Below, in pieces: positions 23,801 through 36,427 of a DNA stretch of 64,000 nt. Each line of letters begins with the position of its first letter. Positions within the stretch are counted from its first letter, which is position 1. Under the pieces are notes generated by a model. It ran no database searches. It was given only the letters and a program-made list of their open reading frames with translations, and was not told the DNA's origin. Source of the stretch: Saururus chinensis (taxonomy: Eukaryota; Streptophyta; Magnoliopsida; Piperales; Saururaceae). The position numbers and the translations under genes are program-made. The stretch covers positions 6,442,501-6,506,500 of the forward strand of contig CP141146.1 in NCBI GenBank assembly GCA_035235625.1. Reading direction: 5' to 3'.

Positions 23801-26800
23801 AACTCCAGTTCCAAGCATTAAAAGATTTGCATGCATCAGAAAGAAAACAAAAACCTAATGGCCTAGTCGACGTAATTTCAGCGATAGTTTGCTGTGCTCT
23901 TACTGTAGTGTGGTTTATCCAACTAGCAATCAAAAACAGTTCTTCTAATTTATGGGTGTAAATTGGCGGACGTTTTTTTGAGCAACTTGTGCCGGTGATG
24001 GTTGATTGAGAGGCAGAAAGAGCTAGACTTCATTGCATCTTTAACGTTACTCTTCTGCTGCCTCCACATCTTTGGAACCAACCCCACAGATTAAGAGAGG
24101 AGATGGCTAGGACCAGGACGCTATACGAGGCACTGGACAGCTTTCTCACACTTCCATCAATACTCAACAATGACTGGTACTGGTCCCAGCTTTTTCTTCT
24201 TTCCATTCCTGGTAATGTCTGGATGGCCAAGATGGTGCCCTGAAAATCCGGCCAGACCTTTCCTCACAACAGCATGTCAAAGCAAGAGGGAGGGAGGAAT
24301 GGTCAAATTCACTGGACCACTGCACGATGGCATGTGCCATCTTTCAAGTCTGATTCACAAGCTGCACCACCAAATAAGGTATATATCGCCATCATCATCT
24401 CTCGGCAACCTGTCCATGCGTAAACCACCCAGTAGCGGCAGTGTTGGTTTGCTTTGTAACTAATGTCATAGCATATATCCCCCTTTTCCTATATATCTAG
24501 ATGATGATGATAATGTGTTACATATACAATATATATGACTAGTTCTAAATTTGAGCCAAATTTTTTGTGGCTGGTGTGGATGTAGAATTTGATAACAGTT
24601 TTCTTTCTCAAGAAGATAATGTCCCACAATTCTTTTCCTGAAATGCACAGATTATTTCCGAGTAACACTGAGGAACTTAGGACCATTAATGGAACTCTTG
24701 TTGAGGTCATGTTTTGAGACTTTCTCCTGGGTGACTCTCCTTTCCAACCCCAGCAGTGGTGCCTCCTCTCCTTCATTAATCCCACCCAAGAGAAGAATTT
24801 TCCTGTAAGGAGTAGTAGCTGGTAGAAAAACATGCCCTCAACTCTTAGATGCTGCTTTGGTATGGAAAGGTCCAAATTTGCCAGAAGCTGCCCTTTCAAG
24901 CCCCCCACTGTTTCCAGGGCACTTTTGGGGTCGTTTGCATGGTAGCCACTAACAAGGAAACCTCACACCATTAAAGGAAACCTCAAGACCTTGTGAGTGG
25001 TGAAAAAATTCTCACTAGTCATCCTGGCCAGCCAGCCAGCTGCAGAATTTTGCTTTTTGGAGCTGAGTCCTATTTCAAGAAGAGGAAACCATAACAGCTG
25101 GTGGGTCGCCCTACTTTTACCAGGAAGAGGGTGGGTAACATTTGCCCACTTTACCATTTTCTGATATCAGCTTTGATATCATCCTCACTACTTGTTTCTT
25201 CTTGCAGAAGGCAAAGATTGTTCTCTGATCTCTCTCTCTCTCATAGCCCCCATCCATCTCTTCTCTGCCTCTTCCATTGCCAAATTCATCAAAGAATCGT
25301 CTTGCTGAATTCTTTTACGTTGTATATATGTAGCAATGGCTAAGCTAGCTGCTGTGAGAAAAAAGTAAACAGGTAAAACTATTGATTCAATTTCACGCCA
25401 AGAATCATATATAGAGTAGCCACCTGAGTGAAACTAGCTTGTTCATGTCCCACTGCCTGCAGCTGCAGTATTTATGTTTGGTACATTTAGGTAGCTCTTC
25501 ACTTCACGTGTGAGGTAGTAATTGTGCAACCATGGCTAGCAACTTATCTAAACGTGTTTTTTGGCCCCTCCCCTCATACAAATCAAGTCAGATATTTATG
25601 GGTTGGGCGTTGCAGGCCACCACCCCCATCATGGGAGATCATTGAGTTACTACTCCAACTAATGAACAGCCAGCAAAAGGAGATGATAGCTTCACAATAT
25701 GTAATGTCACACTACTTACTATCAAAGGCCCCACCCACCTGGATGGGTGGCCTTTGATGGTGTCGTCCCATCAGTGTGAGTGTAATTGTGCAAAGGCTGG
25801 GACATGGGACCCTCCATAGGGGATGGTCTTGATCCATCAAAAGGTGACACATACTTGTAGGCGGAATGTCACGTTTTGATTGGAACTTTGAGAAATTCAG
25901 TTACCATCCAGCTGATGGCCAAGAGGATAATTTCACTCAATACTCTCATTTAGAGTTTCTCAAGGAGACAAGTTAATTTGTCCATGCAAGTATCGCCTAG
26001 TTCTCACCATCTTGCATTTGTTCTCCACAGACAAGATGCTGCAGAAGGGGGAGCTGCTGCCTGGTGATCACTTGTTCGAGTGAGTGGACGAGGGCAGGAG
26101 AAGAGGTGGGGATGGTGAGCGAATGGTGGGAATTTGATGCCAGGTGCACTAAGGAAGATGGAGAGGTGATGAAGGGTTTATGCGAATGGAGGCATCCATT
26201 GACACCGACACTAGACATTTGCATCACTCCCATTCTTCCTTCTTTTCACCAAAATATGTCTTTGTCATCCTTGCCTCCCCCAATTAACGCAGTCCCTCTC
26301 AACACTTCAGGTCGAGAACAGACACTACAGTGCCGACAAACTACTTTTTAATTCGAGTGAGTGCATGAACCATTATATCAGCTGCTGGCCAACTGATCGA
26401 GGGAGAATTGCCTTCATCACCTTAATAAACTTGAAGGACATCTTTAACCATGTTGAGCTAGAATTATCATGCCAGAGCTACTTTTCACTCTGCCCTCAAT
26501 GGCACCTTTGAGCCAATATAGATATGGTCAGGACATTGATCACGGGCCTTGGCCATGGCAGGTAAGAGGTGGCTCGGACCCTAACCCTAAGCCAACCACC
26601 AAATTAAAGTCCATCCGAACCTTGTAACTAGACAGGCCTACAAGCTTTTTCTTTGTGAAAATGGTTTTTTTTATTTTCATTTGGACTTTGGCTTATGACT
26701 TCTAGTGGTATTCTATTAGGCCTGTAGCCTTCATTTTCTATGCTCCCTATTTATGAGCCTAGCGTGAGGAATAGTCCATTTAGAAAATTAATGTTGTACA

Positions 26801-27606
26801 TGTTAGTGCACGTTAGTGTCGATGTTAATGTGTGTGTCATTCAACTTATGTGTGTGTCATTCAACTTATACTAAGTTCACTGTCAATAAAGAGCATAGAA
26901 AAAATTCAGTGTTGACTCTTTTCCAACAAAGGATAAATATATAAAAAATTTACACATTTTAAATAGGCAACTTCCTCCGTGAATTCTTCTCATCCTCATG
27001 ATATTGGACTATTCCCCTAAAGATATTATTTCACACTTAAGTCAAGTTAGAGAGCCTATGAACGATTTGTACTTGGGCCCTAGCCAAATCCTATTTACAG
27101 CGGGTTTAAAATTGTAAGCCCTAATCCACATTTTTGCGCTTTGGGTAGGGTTAGACCTAAAAAGTGATACCCCTTAATAATGAAAAACAACGATAATCAC
27201 ACTCTCACTATTCATAGTAGCACGTATATTAAGCATTAATCTCAACTTACTGATTGAATAAAATGGGTGGGCATTGTAAGTGCCTGACAGGAATGGAGAT
27301 GGACCAATCATGTAAAAAAAAAAGAACGGGGGCCCATATTTGAGGGAATTTCAGATCCAAATGCTGATTTTGGACAGGGGAACCTGCAAAAGAACTAAAT
27401 GGGCCTTCATGGGCATAAGTTTGAAATTATTGGGCCGGACGGATGATGAGAATTAGTGAAAGATGGCCCATTCTCTCCGACCTTAAACCAGTAAAACGGA
27501 ATGCGCCTCCGGTCTGCGACTGCGAGTGAGGTGTTGCTTTGCTTCAGAGACTTTGGAACGCTTCGGACAAGGAGAGGAAGCTCCTTGAAGGGCAAGTTCG
27601 GCGAGA
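20841..27606. other. Gene-poor intergenic stretch between AGL6 side and SAP18
   Basis: No coding region of a recognised family. The stretch holds a (TA)n run followed by a G run near 22590-22620 and an AT-rich repeated block at about 22880-23130 that recurs loosely near 26.8 kb. It also holds a short-loop inverted repeat at 25722-25759 and an immediate 19-bp duplication near 26830-26868. Open frames such as 24489-24908 (minus) and 20871-21203 (plus) show no family features. Confidence 0.5.
22586..22619. repeat. (TA)n followed by a G homopolymer
   Basis: About eight TA units followed directly by about a dozen G residues. A mutable low-complexity site without coding. Confidence 0.8.
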
Positions 27607-29407
27607 ATGGTGGGAGCAGCGGAAGCCCAGAACAGGCCCGGGAGGCCACTGCCCCCGCCGCCGGCCCGGGGCCCGCCTCCCCCTCCTCGTCCTCGATTCG
27701 AACCCGTCGACCGCGAGAAGGTTCTCCACGTTTCGCGTTCGAAATTCTGTTTTCCTGCTATTATGTTGGCGTGTTTGTTTTTTTTAAGAATTGATCATAT
27801 CTGGCAATGTCTGTTCTTCTTTGCTACGGTTGCTTATTGGCATTTTCTTCTTATTTGATGGGTCATGAAGGGCTAATGATTAATTTGAGCCGGGGCCTGA
27901 TGTTTATACGATTCTATTGCACGGTGGTTTTGCTGTTTATTGAACTAATTGAGTTGGTTTTTTTAGAAAAATGTTGTTTTTTTAGATGAAAAAAAATGGT
28001 TGTAGACTTAAGGGAGTGGAGTCTATTATGCTTAATGTTCGTAAAGTTAGTTTATTAACTATGATGTATCATTTTGAGGTTTACGTATTATGTGATTTCC
28101 TGATGAGGTTTTCTTTATTTTGATTGCAGACTTGTCCTTTACTTCTTCGGGTATTTACCAAGGTATGATGCCTATGGTATGATGACTATCTAATTATCAG
28201 ACTCAATGAACAATATTTGTGAAATTTTTAAGGTCTTCTTTCTTGAGATTAGATGTAGGCATTAAACCACACTGATCATATTACGTAGATCTCCTTTTGT
28301 CATTTGGTTGTTCTGTCTAAATGCTTTCTGTTTCTGGTAGATTGGTGGGCACCATACCAATGAAGATTTTGCAATGAGAGGTAAGGAACCCAAGGATGAA
28401 GTACAGATATACACATGGAAGGATGCTACACTTCGTGAATTGACAGATCTGGTACATTAAATTTTATATTACCCATCTTGATGGCTTTTTTAATAACTTT
28501 TTTCTGTACGTGCACTGTACATATTTATAAACTTTTTCAGGTCAAAGAGGTTGATCCTCAAGCAAGAAGAAGAGATGCTAAACTGTCGTTTGCGTTTGTA
28601 TATCCCGATAAGAATGGCCGCTTTGTGGTCAGACCTGTAAGAACAATCACTGTCAGTAGGGTTCATCGTTCATAATATAGGTCCTATCATTTTTTGGCAA
28701 CCATAAACCTGTTGATGGAACTTTTATTATTGAAATTTTACCATAATATTCTAAGCTTTATAGTTAGACAATTTTCTATTGGCAACTATGTTACAGGCAG
28801 CAACAAGTAGTTGTTTCATTAGCCATATGCTTGCCTAAGGAAATTACTGAACAAATTTTTCTGTAGATGTATATGGTGTTATCATCCAATATGTATTCAT
28901 GACTATTAAGAATGTAAATAAACAAAAATGATGCAGTAAGGTTCATCTAATTTATGGTTATAACAATTCTGAAAACTATCTGAGCTAAATGTATTCATAC
29001 CAACATGTCAAGAATTTTACTTTTATCTCTCTAAATTTATGATAATTATCTTTGGTGCTAGACTGCTAGAAGATTTTTTACTTATTATGACAAAAAAGTA
29101 TAGATTGTACATGCTTAGCCTCACCCTATAACTTCAAAATTGAATTTTTACTCGTAATTTTGAAGGTGGGAATGACACATTCATATGGTAATGGAAGACG
29201 ACCAGATGATGCAAAGACACTGGCTGAACTTAGTTTTGAGGTAATACAAAGAAAGAAAAAAGTGTGTGTTTTTTGCTGCTTTTGGTGTTTTATGTTTTCA
29301 GAGGCTTACTAATTTTATATTTTCTATGAAGATTGATGATTACTTAGATCTCTAATTTTATATTTTCTATGAAGATTGGTGATTACTTAGATGTGGCTAT
29401 CATATAG
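27607..29407 (+). CDS. SAP18: Histone deacetylase complex subunit SAP18
   Basis: Exons: 27607-27720, 28130-28162, 28341-28451, 28541-28636, 29166-29240, 29375-29407; 462 bp, 153 aa, all phase-0 GT-AG introns. Arabidopsis SAP18 is of very similar length. The N-terminus is Pro/Arg-rich (PLPPPPARGPPPPPRPRFEP), then the ubiquitin-fold SAP18 domain: VDREKTCPLLLRVFTK, GKEPKDEVQIYTWKDATLRE, LTDLVKEVDPQARRRDAKLS, FAFVYPDKNGRF, PDDAKTLAELSFEIGDYLDV. SAP18 joins the Sin3-HDAC co-repressor and the ASAP/PSAP splicing-linked complexes in the nucleus. ATG 27607 is used because the polyproline lead and VDREK follow in frame. The last coding exon is preceded by a 41-bp near-identical copy that includes its acceptor, giving a possible alternative ending (see findings). 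The gene is convergent with the PGRL1 gene. Confidence 0.95.
29309..29392 (+). repeat. Tandem duplication of SAP18 intron-end/last-exon start
   Basis: Copies 29309-29349 and 29352-29392 are 41 bp each, separated by 2 bp, and differ at one base (GATTGATGATTAC versus GATTGGTGATTAC). Each contains the polypyrimidine-like stretch, the AG acceptor and the first 18 bases of the last exon. The downstream copy reads IGDYLDVAII-stop; the upstream copy would read IDDYLDL-stop. Confidence 0.95.
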
Positions 29408-30612
29408 AGGAAGGTCAATAGTTCAGAAGATGGAGGACAACTGCTAAATGTGCTAACAGCAATTTTTATATTTTGATAAACACCGTTGGGGGTCCTTGTG
29501 TTTTTGACCCGGTTCAGCATTGTATTGATCAAACTAGTGAATTGTTTTAAAGTATGTTTCGTGGCTTTATCCAATGTACCATTTCAATGGTGGATTTAAA
29601 TTTTCATTGCGTTTCGTAATATGCTTCATTAGTGTTGGGGGAAGTCCGAACATTGTGTTAGCTTATGCACTACATGGATATCTGAATATACTGAATAATG
29701 TTAATTTAGAAAGAATGGCTGTGTCATTTTGCGGTTTGTATTGTTTGCGTCATTTAGCATCCGTTGGTGGACTTAGAAATTCATATTTTGCTACCCGTGC
29801 TGAGAGAATAGGACATTTGTATGCGGTTGAATAAGCCATTGAGCATTAGCCAGGAACTCAAATAGTAATCCACATGAACATGGCATTAAAAGTGTTTGTA
29901 GGATCCTACCTGCTTAATAATCAGCTGATGTGCAGCTTGTTATGTAAAACTGAAGATGATTGAGTAGACGACTTATTTTGTGGGAATGAATCTAATTGTT
30001 TAGCAGATTAGCTTTGCATTAAGTCAACGTGGAAGTTGATCGCATGTCATGTATTATAGATGAGGACCCTAGATGTTGAAAACACTTATTTGGGAAGAGA
30101 AATTTGTGTTTGTTCAAAGTCTGCTGCGCATCATAATCCCCTGCCATTCCCATCCAGCTTAAGGACTATATTCCTTACATATGACGTGTAGCCGATGAAG
30201 TGATCCAATTAAAATAAGTTTCATAAGTTATCTGGTTAAACGTGTCAGACCTAACTAAGCAATTTGTTACTCGTCATCGAAGAAGTTATTCTAAGGAAGA
30301 TTTTAATATTCAGTAGTGAACAGACATGCAGCTATACATCAAAGTTTGCTCTTTAATTTCTGCACATATATACATGATACAAGTCCCGCTCTTTTACATA
30401 TCAAGTAGCTGTTGTATGTCACAAATGTTCAATAGCTCGTGCACCATCCAACATATTTCGACTTGCCACAGGAGGTCCGATTGCAAGCCTCTTCTGGTAC
30501 TCGTGAAACCTGAAATGATCATCTATCACACTAACGTAGTCATTGAAGTAAATAACCAACGAAGCTCGACCTGCAGCAGAGGACCACGTAGAAACAGAGT
30601 GTACCTCGCTAC
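29408..30612. other. Region between convergent SAP18 and PGRL1 (3' UTRs)
   Basis: Holds the 3' ends of both transcripts. A plus-strand open frame at 29574-29834 (86 codons) has no family resemblance and lies where the SAP18 3' UTR is expected, so it is not called a gene. Confidence 0.5.
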
Positions 30613-33600
30613 TCAAGTTTCAGCGCTCAATGTAATCAAGCGAGCTCGCGAGTCATATACCAATTCAGTGCTGCAACTGTAGCATAAGAGGTTTGATGTC
30701 AGAGCGGCTTCCTTTTCCTCTATTTCTAGTCAAAACAACGTATAAACTTGCAACCTTACTTGGAACATTTGAGACTGTTTGTGGCACCACCACTAGGCAC
30801 CGACAGTATACTCCCGAAAAATGAAACATTCTCTGTACCACAGTTTGGACATGGTCCCTGAAATTGTATGACAATATTATAATTTGTTTGGTGAACGAAG
30901 ATTTTAAATATTTCGATTCCAAGTAAATAATGCATAATGTTTACCTTCAGGATTACGAAGTCCTTAAGAATAGCGTTTGTGAATGCCTGTGCCGACCAAA
31001 ATATGAGGGGCAAAGCAGCAAACCAGGTGAAGATGAAACTGAACGGCTCTGGTAGCTGCACCGGTCAAAATGAATTGGATTAGCTTATTGGTTAAACTAT
31101 GTATCTATGTTTTAAAGGCCATAAAGCTTTAAAAGATCACTAAATAATATAGTAGGAATAGTTAAGAAGCGCGCGCCCAGGGCTTCTCAGCCGGCCGATG
31201 ACGATCCATCAGCTCAAGGGGCAGATGGGTTTTCTGCCTGGTGGTCGACGTGCACCAGCGCACGTTAACAGGACTCTAATATAATATGCTTAACAGAGGA
31301 TAAACATTTGCTTAATCAGGCGCTATGTCAGATTGATCCACCACCAGGTGTCATCATCTGTTTATTGACGTAGTAAATCTTGAATTTTGGACATTAACAA
31401 GGGGAAACACAAAACACCTTAATTTCTAGGAAATTTACCTTTCAATCATACAAACAAAAAAATGATGGGGTTGGTGATAATAGATTGTATACATTCTGCC
31501 ATTACAACTTGGAATGTCAAGGCAGCAAATGCATGGAAACTTCAAGCAATGCACAACATGTAATGGAAAGCATTCTTACATCATCACTGTTTCAAAATTT
31601 CAATAATATTTCATTACAAAAAATCATTAAGTAGAACAAACACCGACCTCCAAAAGATATGTGATCTCAAACCCAGTTATATCATCTAGAAAGAAAAACC
31701 TGCACACATCAGAAGTGAAAATCTGCATCATAATACTACGCCAAAATTGGACTAATGCCAAACTATACTCATGCCTATAATTTTTCTAAGCTAAAATGAG
31801 TTTGTAGAATGCATTAGCAAATTTTGGGATCATAGATGAATAAGCTTCTTAAATAAACGAAAATTTAGTAAATGTTTACCTAGTAGTAAAAGGTTTCGAA
31901 ACTTCTATAAGTATCAAGAAAGTTGTTACTCACAAAGTTAATGCTACAACAGCGGCAGGTACATTCAAAAGAAACATCTTGAAATAGTCAACAGACAAAT
32001 CGCTGTAAACCTATAATAACAAACAGTAAGAACAAGAAAATGTTACTTGTGCATAGTGGAGGCAGTTCAGTAAATTTCACACACATTAAAAAACTTTAGG
32101 GGAATTCCTCATTCCTGTGCTTTGTACATAAAAAACTAAATCTTCAAACAATTGATGCTGGGCATATTTTATACAGGGTGTCGGATCAGACCATGAACTA
32201 AAAGTTTTGATACAAAAGGCAGAGATACCTGAAGAAAGTAAAGAACTTGTTGAGATACGGCATTCATAGGAGGGCAAAATATTTGTTGGGATAAATATAT
32301 ATATATAAGATATATATACCTTTCTGCTTCTCAGACTGCATCTTGGGCCCCCTTGTACAATGCTGCTCCCTTCTCTCTAGAGTTCAATAGAAAAATTTAG
32401 AGCCAAAATTAGGAACATATAGTCAAGTATTCTGGTCACTGAAATAGTGAACAATAATATCTTGCAATAGTAAAAAAACTTGGTATAATGGAAAAAGAAT
32501 CTAATATCTCAAACTTGGATATCGGACTTAATTTACCTTCAGTTCCAATTTTAGTTCGTCATACTCTGCATCTGTCATAATGGGTTTCCCAGACACATAA
32601 GCCATGGAAGCTTCCAAAAACTTCTGCTCGTCCGAGCCTGACCACGAGAACAAGGCAAAAAAGTCATGCAAGTTTTGTCTAGAAAAAGTTTTAAGAACAC
32701 ATAGAAGGAGAGGAAATTTCAAAAAAGCAAATAGAGAAGAATCTTCTACAGCAAAGTAGACATACTCAGCATTACAACGCTGCTCCCTTCCCACATCAAT
32801 TCTTCCTTTAGATTATCAAACTCTTCATTGCTCATGATTGCGGTGCCATCATAGTAGAATGACTGTTACACACAAAACATAAATAAACTCAACCATTACC
32901 CTTTCACAAGAGAATGAACAAAGTGTTTTAACAAAAGCACAGTACAAAAAAAAAGGTTAGAAACAAGGAAGCAAGTAACTTACTTGGAGGGCTTGAAGAA
33001 ACTCCTGTTCCAGCTCCCCCAGTGATTTCTTCTCTCCCTTTTTGTCTATGCTGCAATATTGCAATATTTTGCTGTCTACAACTTCTTCCTCTGAAACTTG
33101 GCCTGAAAATAATAGCATAAACTCTTTTAATCCTCTATACATTTTGTAATTAATTTCCAAGATTGACTGAGATAAGACAAACTAACTAAAGACGCAGAAC
33201 TTGCACAAAAAAGCACACAGTGATCTTAGACTATTTCCTTGTTTCCAATAACCTTCATGTAACTTAACAAGCTTTCTTAGAAATTGTACAGGTACTTAGA
33301 AGCATAAACACAAGCACTCGGAGGTTCCCTTAGCTTGTTCAACAGCCCAATTTGGCAATTCAACTACTCTGAGCTCTTCCATATTCTAACAGCCCAGAAA
33401 AGAGAAATTCACCATAAGAAGCAACTAATCAGTCTAAAGTGGAAAAAAGGACTACAAAAATATCACTTCCAAAAACCACTTGATATTTAGGACCCCCATC
33501 ACTTTCAGTACGTATTATGTGCTTCAATTAACTAAGACCGAAAGTTCTGATTCTGAATTGAAGCGGGAAAAAATTGAGTAGCAATTAGCAGCAATGCTAA

Positions 33601-33830
33601 TGATATAATGCAGAACCTTGCTGCTCTGCGGCCTTGGGGACGAACATGTGCACTCTACGCCCAAGCCGGAGGACGGAAACGGGCCCGGAAATCCTGCGAG
33701 AGCTGGTACAACGGGAGACTATGATCCTGGAAGAAGAAGAAGAGGCGGGGAATTGAGAGGAGAGCTTGGGAAGAAGCCAAGTCCCGAGGGGCGGTGGAGG
33801 AGAAAGCGAGAGCGCCAATTCCGCCGCCAT
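30613..33830 (-). CDS. PGRL1: PGR5-like protein 1 (PGRL1), chloroplast thylakoid
   Basis: Exons (minus): 33830-33617, 33102-32984, 32862-32766, 32637-32537, 32376-32320, 32010-31934, 31699-31648, 31055-30945, 30857-30760, 30676-30613; 990 bp, 329 aa (Arabidopsis PGRL1A is about 324). Residues 1-70 form a Ser/Arg-rich chloroplast transit peptide. The conserved body follows: QYCSIDKKGEKKSLGELEQE, SFYYDGTAIMSNEEFD, SSDEQKFLEASMAYVSG, PRCSLRSRKVYSDLSVDYFK. Two membrane segments lie around residues 208-230 and 245-268. The six redox Cys are all kept: C88, C190, the CPNC pair C279/C282 and the CSNC pair C307/C310. PGRL1 works with PGR5 in antimycin-sensitive cyclic electron flow around photosystem I. 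The ATG at 33830 lies in a good context (GCACCATGG). Upstream open frames are 5' flank. Confidence 0.95.
31160..31275. other. GC-rich island in PGRL1 intron 7
   Basis: About 110 bases of GC-rich sequence (GAAGCGCGCGCCCAGGGCTT at its left) inside an otherwise AT-rich intron (31056-31647), with short internal inverted repeats. It is probably an inserted fragment; origin unknown. Confidence 0.55.
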
Positions 33831-34298
33831 GGTGCAATAAACACGGAATCGGAGGAGCTCGGAGTATTGAGAATGGCAGCGGGGAGGAGGGAAGGAGGGA
33901 GGAGCAGTTGATCGGCCATCGCTGGAAGAAGATAAGGTGGGGGAGCGGAAACGTGTGGAGGGAAATACGAATTCCGCTGGTTGGCGAATCGGGACGCTGT
34001 GGCCGAGAGCTTGTCCGGTGGGACCCATATGTTATGACGTGGCTGTTGGCTAGTGGGCCCAGAATCACATTGGCGATTCGTGGAGTTTTGTATGTCGACA
34101 CGTGGTTATTGTGACTTTTATGGCTCTTGGGGCCCCGCAGTTGAGAAAAAAATTTTTCCATTCGCCATTGATTTGGGAAATGATTTTCCTACCTCAAATC
34201 TGTTTAAACAAAATTTTACACTTAATTTTGGATTGGATGGAGAGAAGTGGACCTCAATTATCGTCAAGGTTTTTTTTTCTAACCAATCAAAACCAAGC
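33831..34298 (-). promoter_or_regulatory. PGRL1 5' UTR and proximal promoter
   Basis: On the minus strand upstream of the PGRL1 ATG. It contains a perfect G-box CACGTG at 34099-34104, a TGGGCCCA site-II-like octamer at 34054-34061 and a CCAAT box (ATTGG on plus near 34069). G-boxes are common in light-regulated photosynthesis genes; regulatory use here is inference. No TATA box was assigned. Confidence 0.5.
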
Positions 34299-34501
34299 AC
34301 TTCCTTCTTTCTACATTAATAGTTATATTTAAATATATAATATTTTTTATTAAATAGTAAAACTTACATCTAAGAAAAAGAAAAATAAACTTATAATACT
34401 TTATTTTAAATATTTATTTATTTAAATTTTAAAAAATAAAACTATTAATATGAAATAAATTTTTGTTAAACGAAGCTATTAATTTAAGACAGAAGGAGTA
34501 T
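34299..34501. mobile_element. MITE copy A (Stowaway-like family)
   Basis: The left border ACTTCCTTCTTTCTACATTA and the right border TTTAAGACAGAAGGAGTA (reverse ACTCCTTCTGTC) form imperfect terminal inverted repeats. The interior shares 'aataaacttataat' and 'gctattaat' blocks with the copies at 40.5, 42.2 and 51.3 kb. Non-coding. Confidence 0.65.
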
Positions 34502-36427
34502 ATAATTTTATTAGACTTATTGGGTATAAGATTATCACCACCTACTTGTGAACTTTCGTTAAACTCTAGAATTCAAAAAGTTTAATATTAATCCAACCAA
34601 TCTATCCAACAACTATTCTCAATTGGGATGTAATTGGATAGCAGGGCCTAAGTGGGCTTTGTATTAAGTTATCTAGTCAAATCCCACTTGGAACATTTGT
34701 TGGGTAGATTCGTTGGGTATAAGAAACTATACTTACAATGGCGGATAGTGCCCAACCCACTTAATAGAGTAGAAGGCAAGGTGGACAAGTAGCTGATGGG
34801 CAGGGCTCCTTCCCATGTGCGGAATTTAAAAATGATTACAATTTTTTATAAGAAAAAAACATGTATGCCCATATTTTGAATATCAGTGAGGTGCATGGCT
34901 TGTGTACTTTTGGGGATGGGTAGGATTTAAAAATGCTCTCGTGATTGAAATCACATGGTCCCAAGGCTCCTTTTAGTAAGTTAAAGAAATGTAGCATGTG
35001 TCACATAGTAGCAAGAACTTGTGAGTAGTGCTTGTCATTAGTGCTCATTATGGTGTAGGTGACATAAACGGAATCAAGGTTGAGTGAATTAGAGCAAGGT
35101 GACTCAACTCGACATATTGAATGCAATCCTACTACATAGTCTAATCTTAAGATGTATTCAAAGCATGGAGCTACAGCTCACTCAACTCTAGCTAGTTTTT
35201 TCTATCTTAAAATGTATTTATGTCTTATAAAACTAATAAGCATGGCTTGATGAATTGATTTATGTGTTTAAAGTTTTAAACACAATTTAATTAGGAGTTG
35301 TTTGACAACCTATTTGTGACGCATTTGTAGAAGAATTACCCAAAACTCTTATTTGGATGAGCTTATTTGTACAAAAATTAATTCTCCAAGAATGAACCTG
35401 AATAGATTTTGTTTGACAACACAAATTTTTTATTTCTCCACAAACAATTAATAAATGTGTCCGATACTATATTGAAAAAGATATAAATTTTACAAATTTC
35501 CCCACCAAGGGCCCATTCATTTTTTATAAATTTCGAATAGGAATAAAATAGAAAAATGCCTCTTTCCTCTCCCTTTTAAAACCTATTATAAGCATTACCA
35601 CCATATTTTTAACATAATAGGCCCACCCTTTAACATTATAAAACCCAAATATTATAAAGCTAAATAGAAAATTTATAGAAGTTTTGCAAGAAAAAAGCTT
35701 GAGTAGTAGAGAAAAAGCTTCTTCAAGTTCTAATGGTTACACTTAAGTCTAAACTTCTTTACAATATTTAATCACAGAGAATATTAAATTACTTTAAAAA
35801 AATTATAATCGTACACTTATAAATGGAATGAACACAAATTTTCATTTCCATTCCATAAATGGGTGGCCAATGAATGTTTCTGTGAAAAGCCCCTTAACAT
35901 TTGATTCCGGACTTGATTGCGTGTTCGTGTTCGTACGACGAGAGTAATTAAATCAGGTCGTAATTCAGAGAAAGCCGCGTTTTCCACTTCTTTTTGACGT
36001 ATGAAAATTGACGTCGCCATAGCATTACTCTTATTCTAAAGCTCCATTAGTAACGTGTGTAAGTGTAACACTGGCTACTCTGAGAATCGGAACTCATTCC
36101 TCTGTGGGTCCAACTCCAACCTCAAATGAAGCTTCGCTGCCTTGCGGTCGAAGAAACAGCAGCGAAACGAATAACGGAAAAGTCGGAGCATACTTTCCCG
36201 ACTCGAATTCCCGAAATTGCCCCCAAAAAGCCGCATCGAGGAATTTCGAATCCGCGCGCTGCTCGCCAATTCAACCGACCGGAGCAGTAAGTTCAGTGAG
36301 AAACCTCGTGCCCTCAAATGCTTGTACAGCGCGTGCTCAGAGTTGGGTTCCGCAGTTATCTGACGCCTGAAACCCCTGCACGTACTCTACATGCGACATT
36401 TGGGAACGATGTTCATCGTTTCTAGAA
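34502..36427. other. Intergenic between divergent PGRL1 and MINDY-like genes
   Basis: AT-rich without recognised genes up to about 36000, then the GC-richer promoter side of the MINDY-like gene. Overlapping open frames at 36075-36370 on both strands show no family features. Confidence 0.5.

Noticed and set aside
23264-24463. Short plus-strand open frames near 23.3-24.5 kb
   Set aside because: No recognisable domain and no plausible intron pattern linking them.
24489-24908. 139-codon open frame on the minus strand
   Set aside because: No family motif, no intron context and low-complexity composition. It overlaps other equally unconvincing frames.
29574-29834. 86-codon open frame on plus, downstream of SAP18
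   Set aside because: Lies in the expected 3' UTR and shows no domain resemblance.
36075-36370. Overlapping open frames on both strands upstream of the MINDY-like gene
   Set aside because: Promoter-side GC-rich sequence, no family features, no splice partners.
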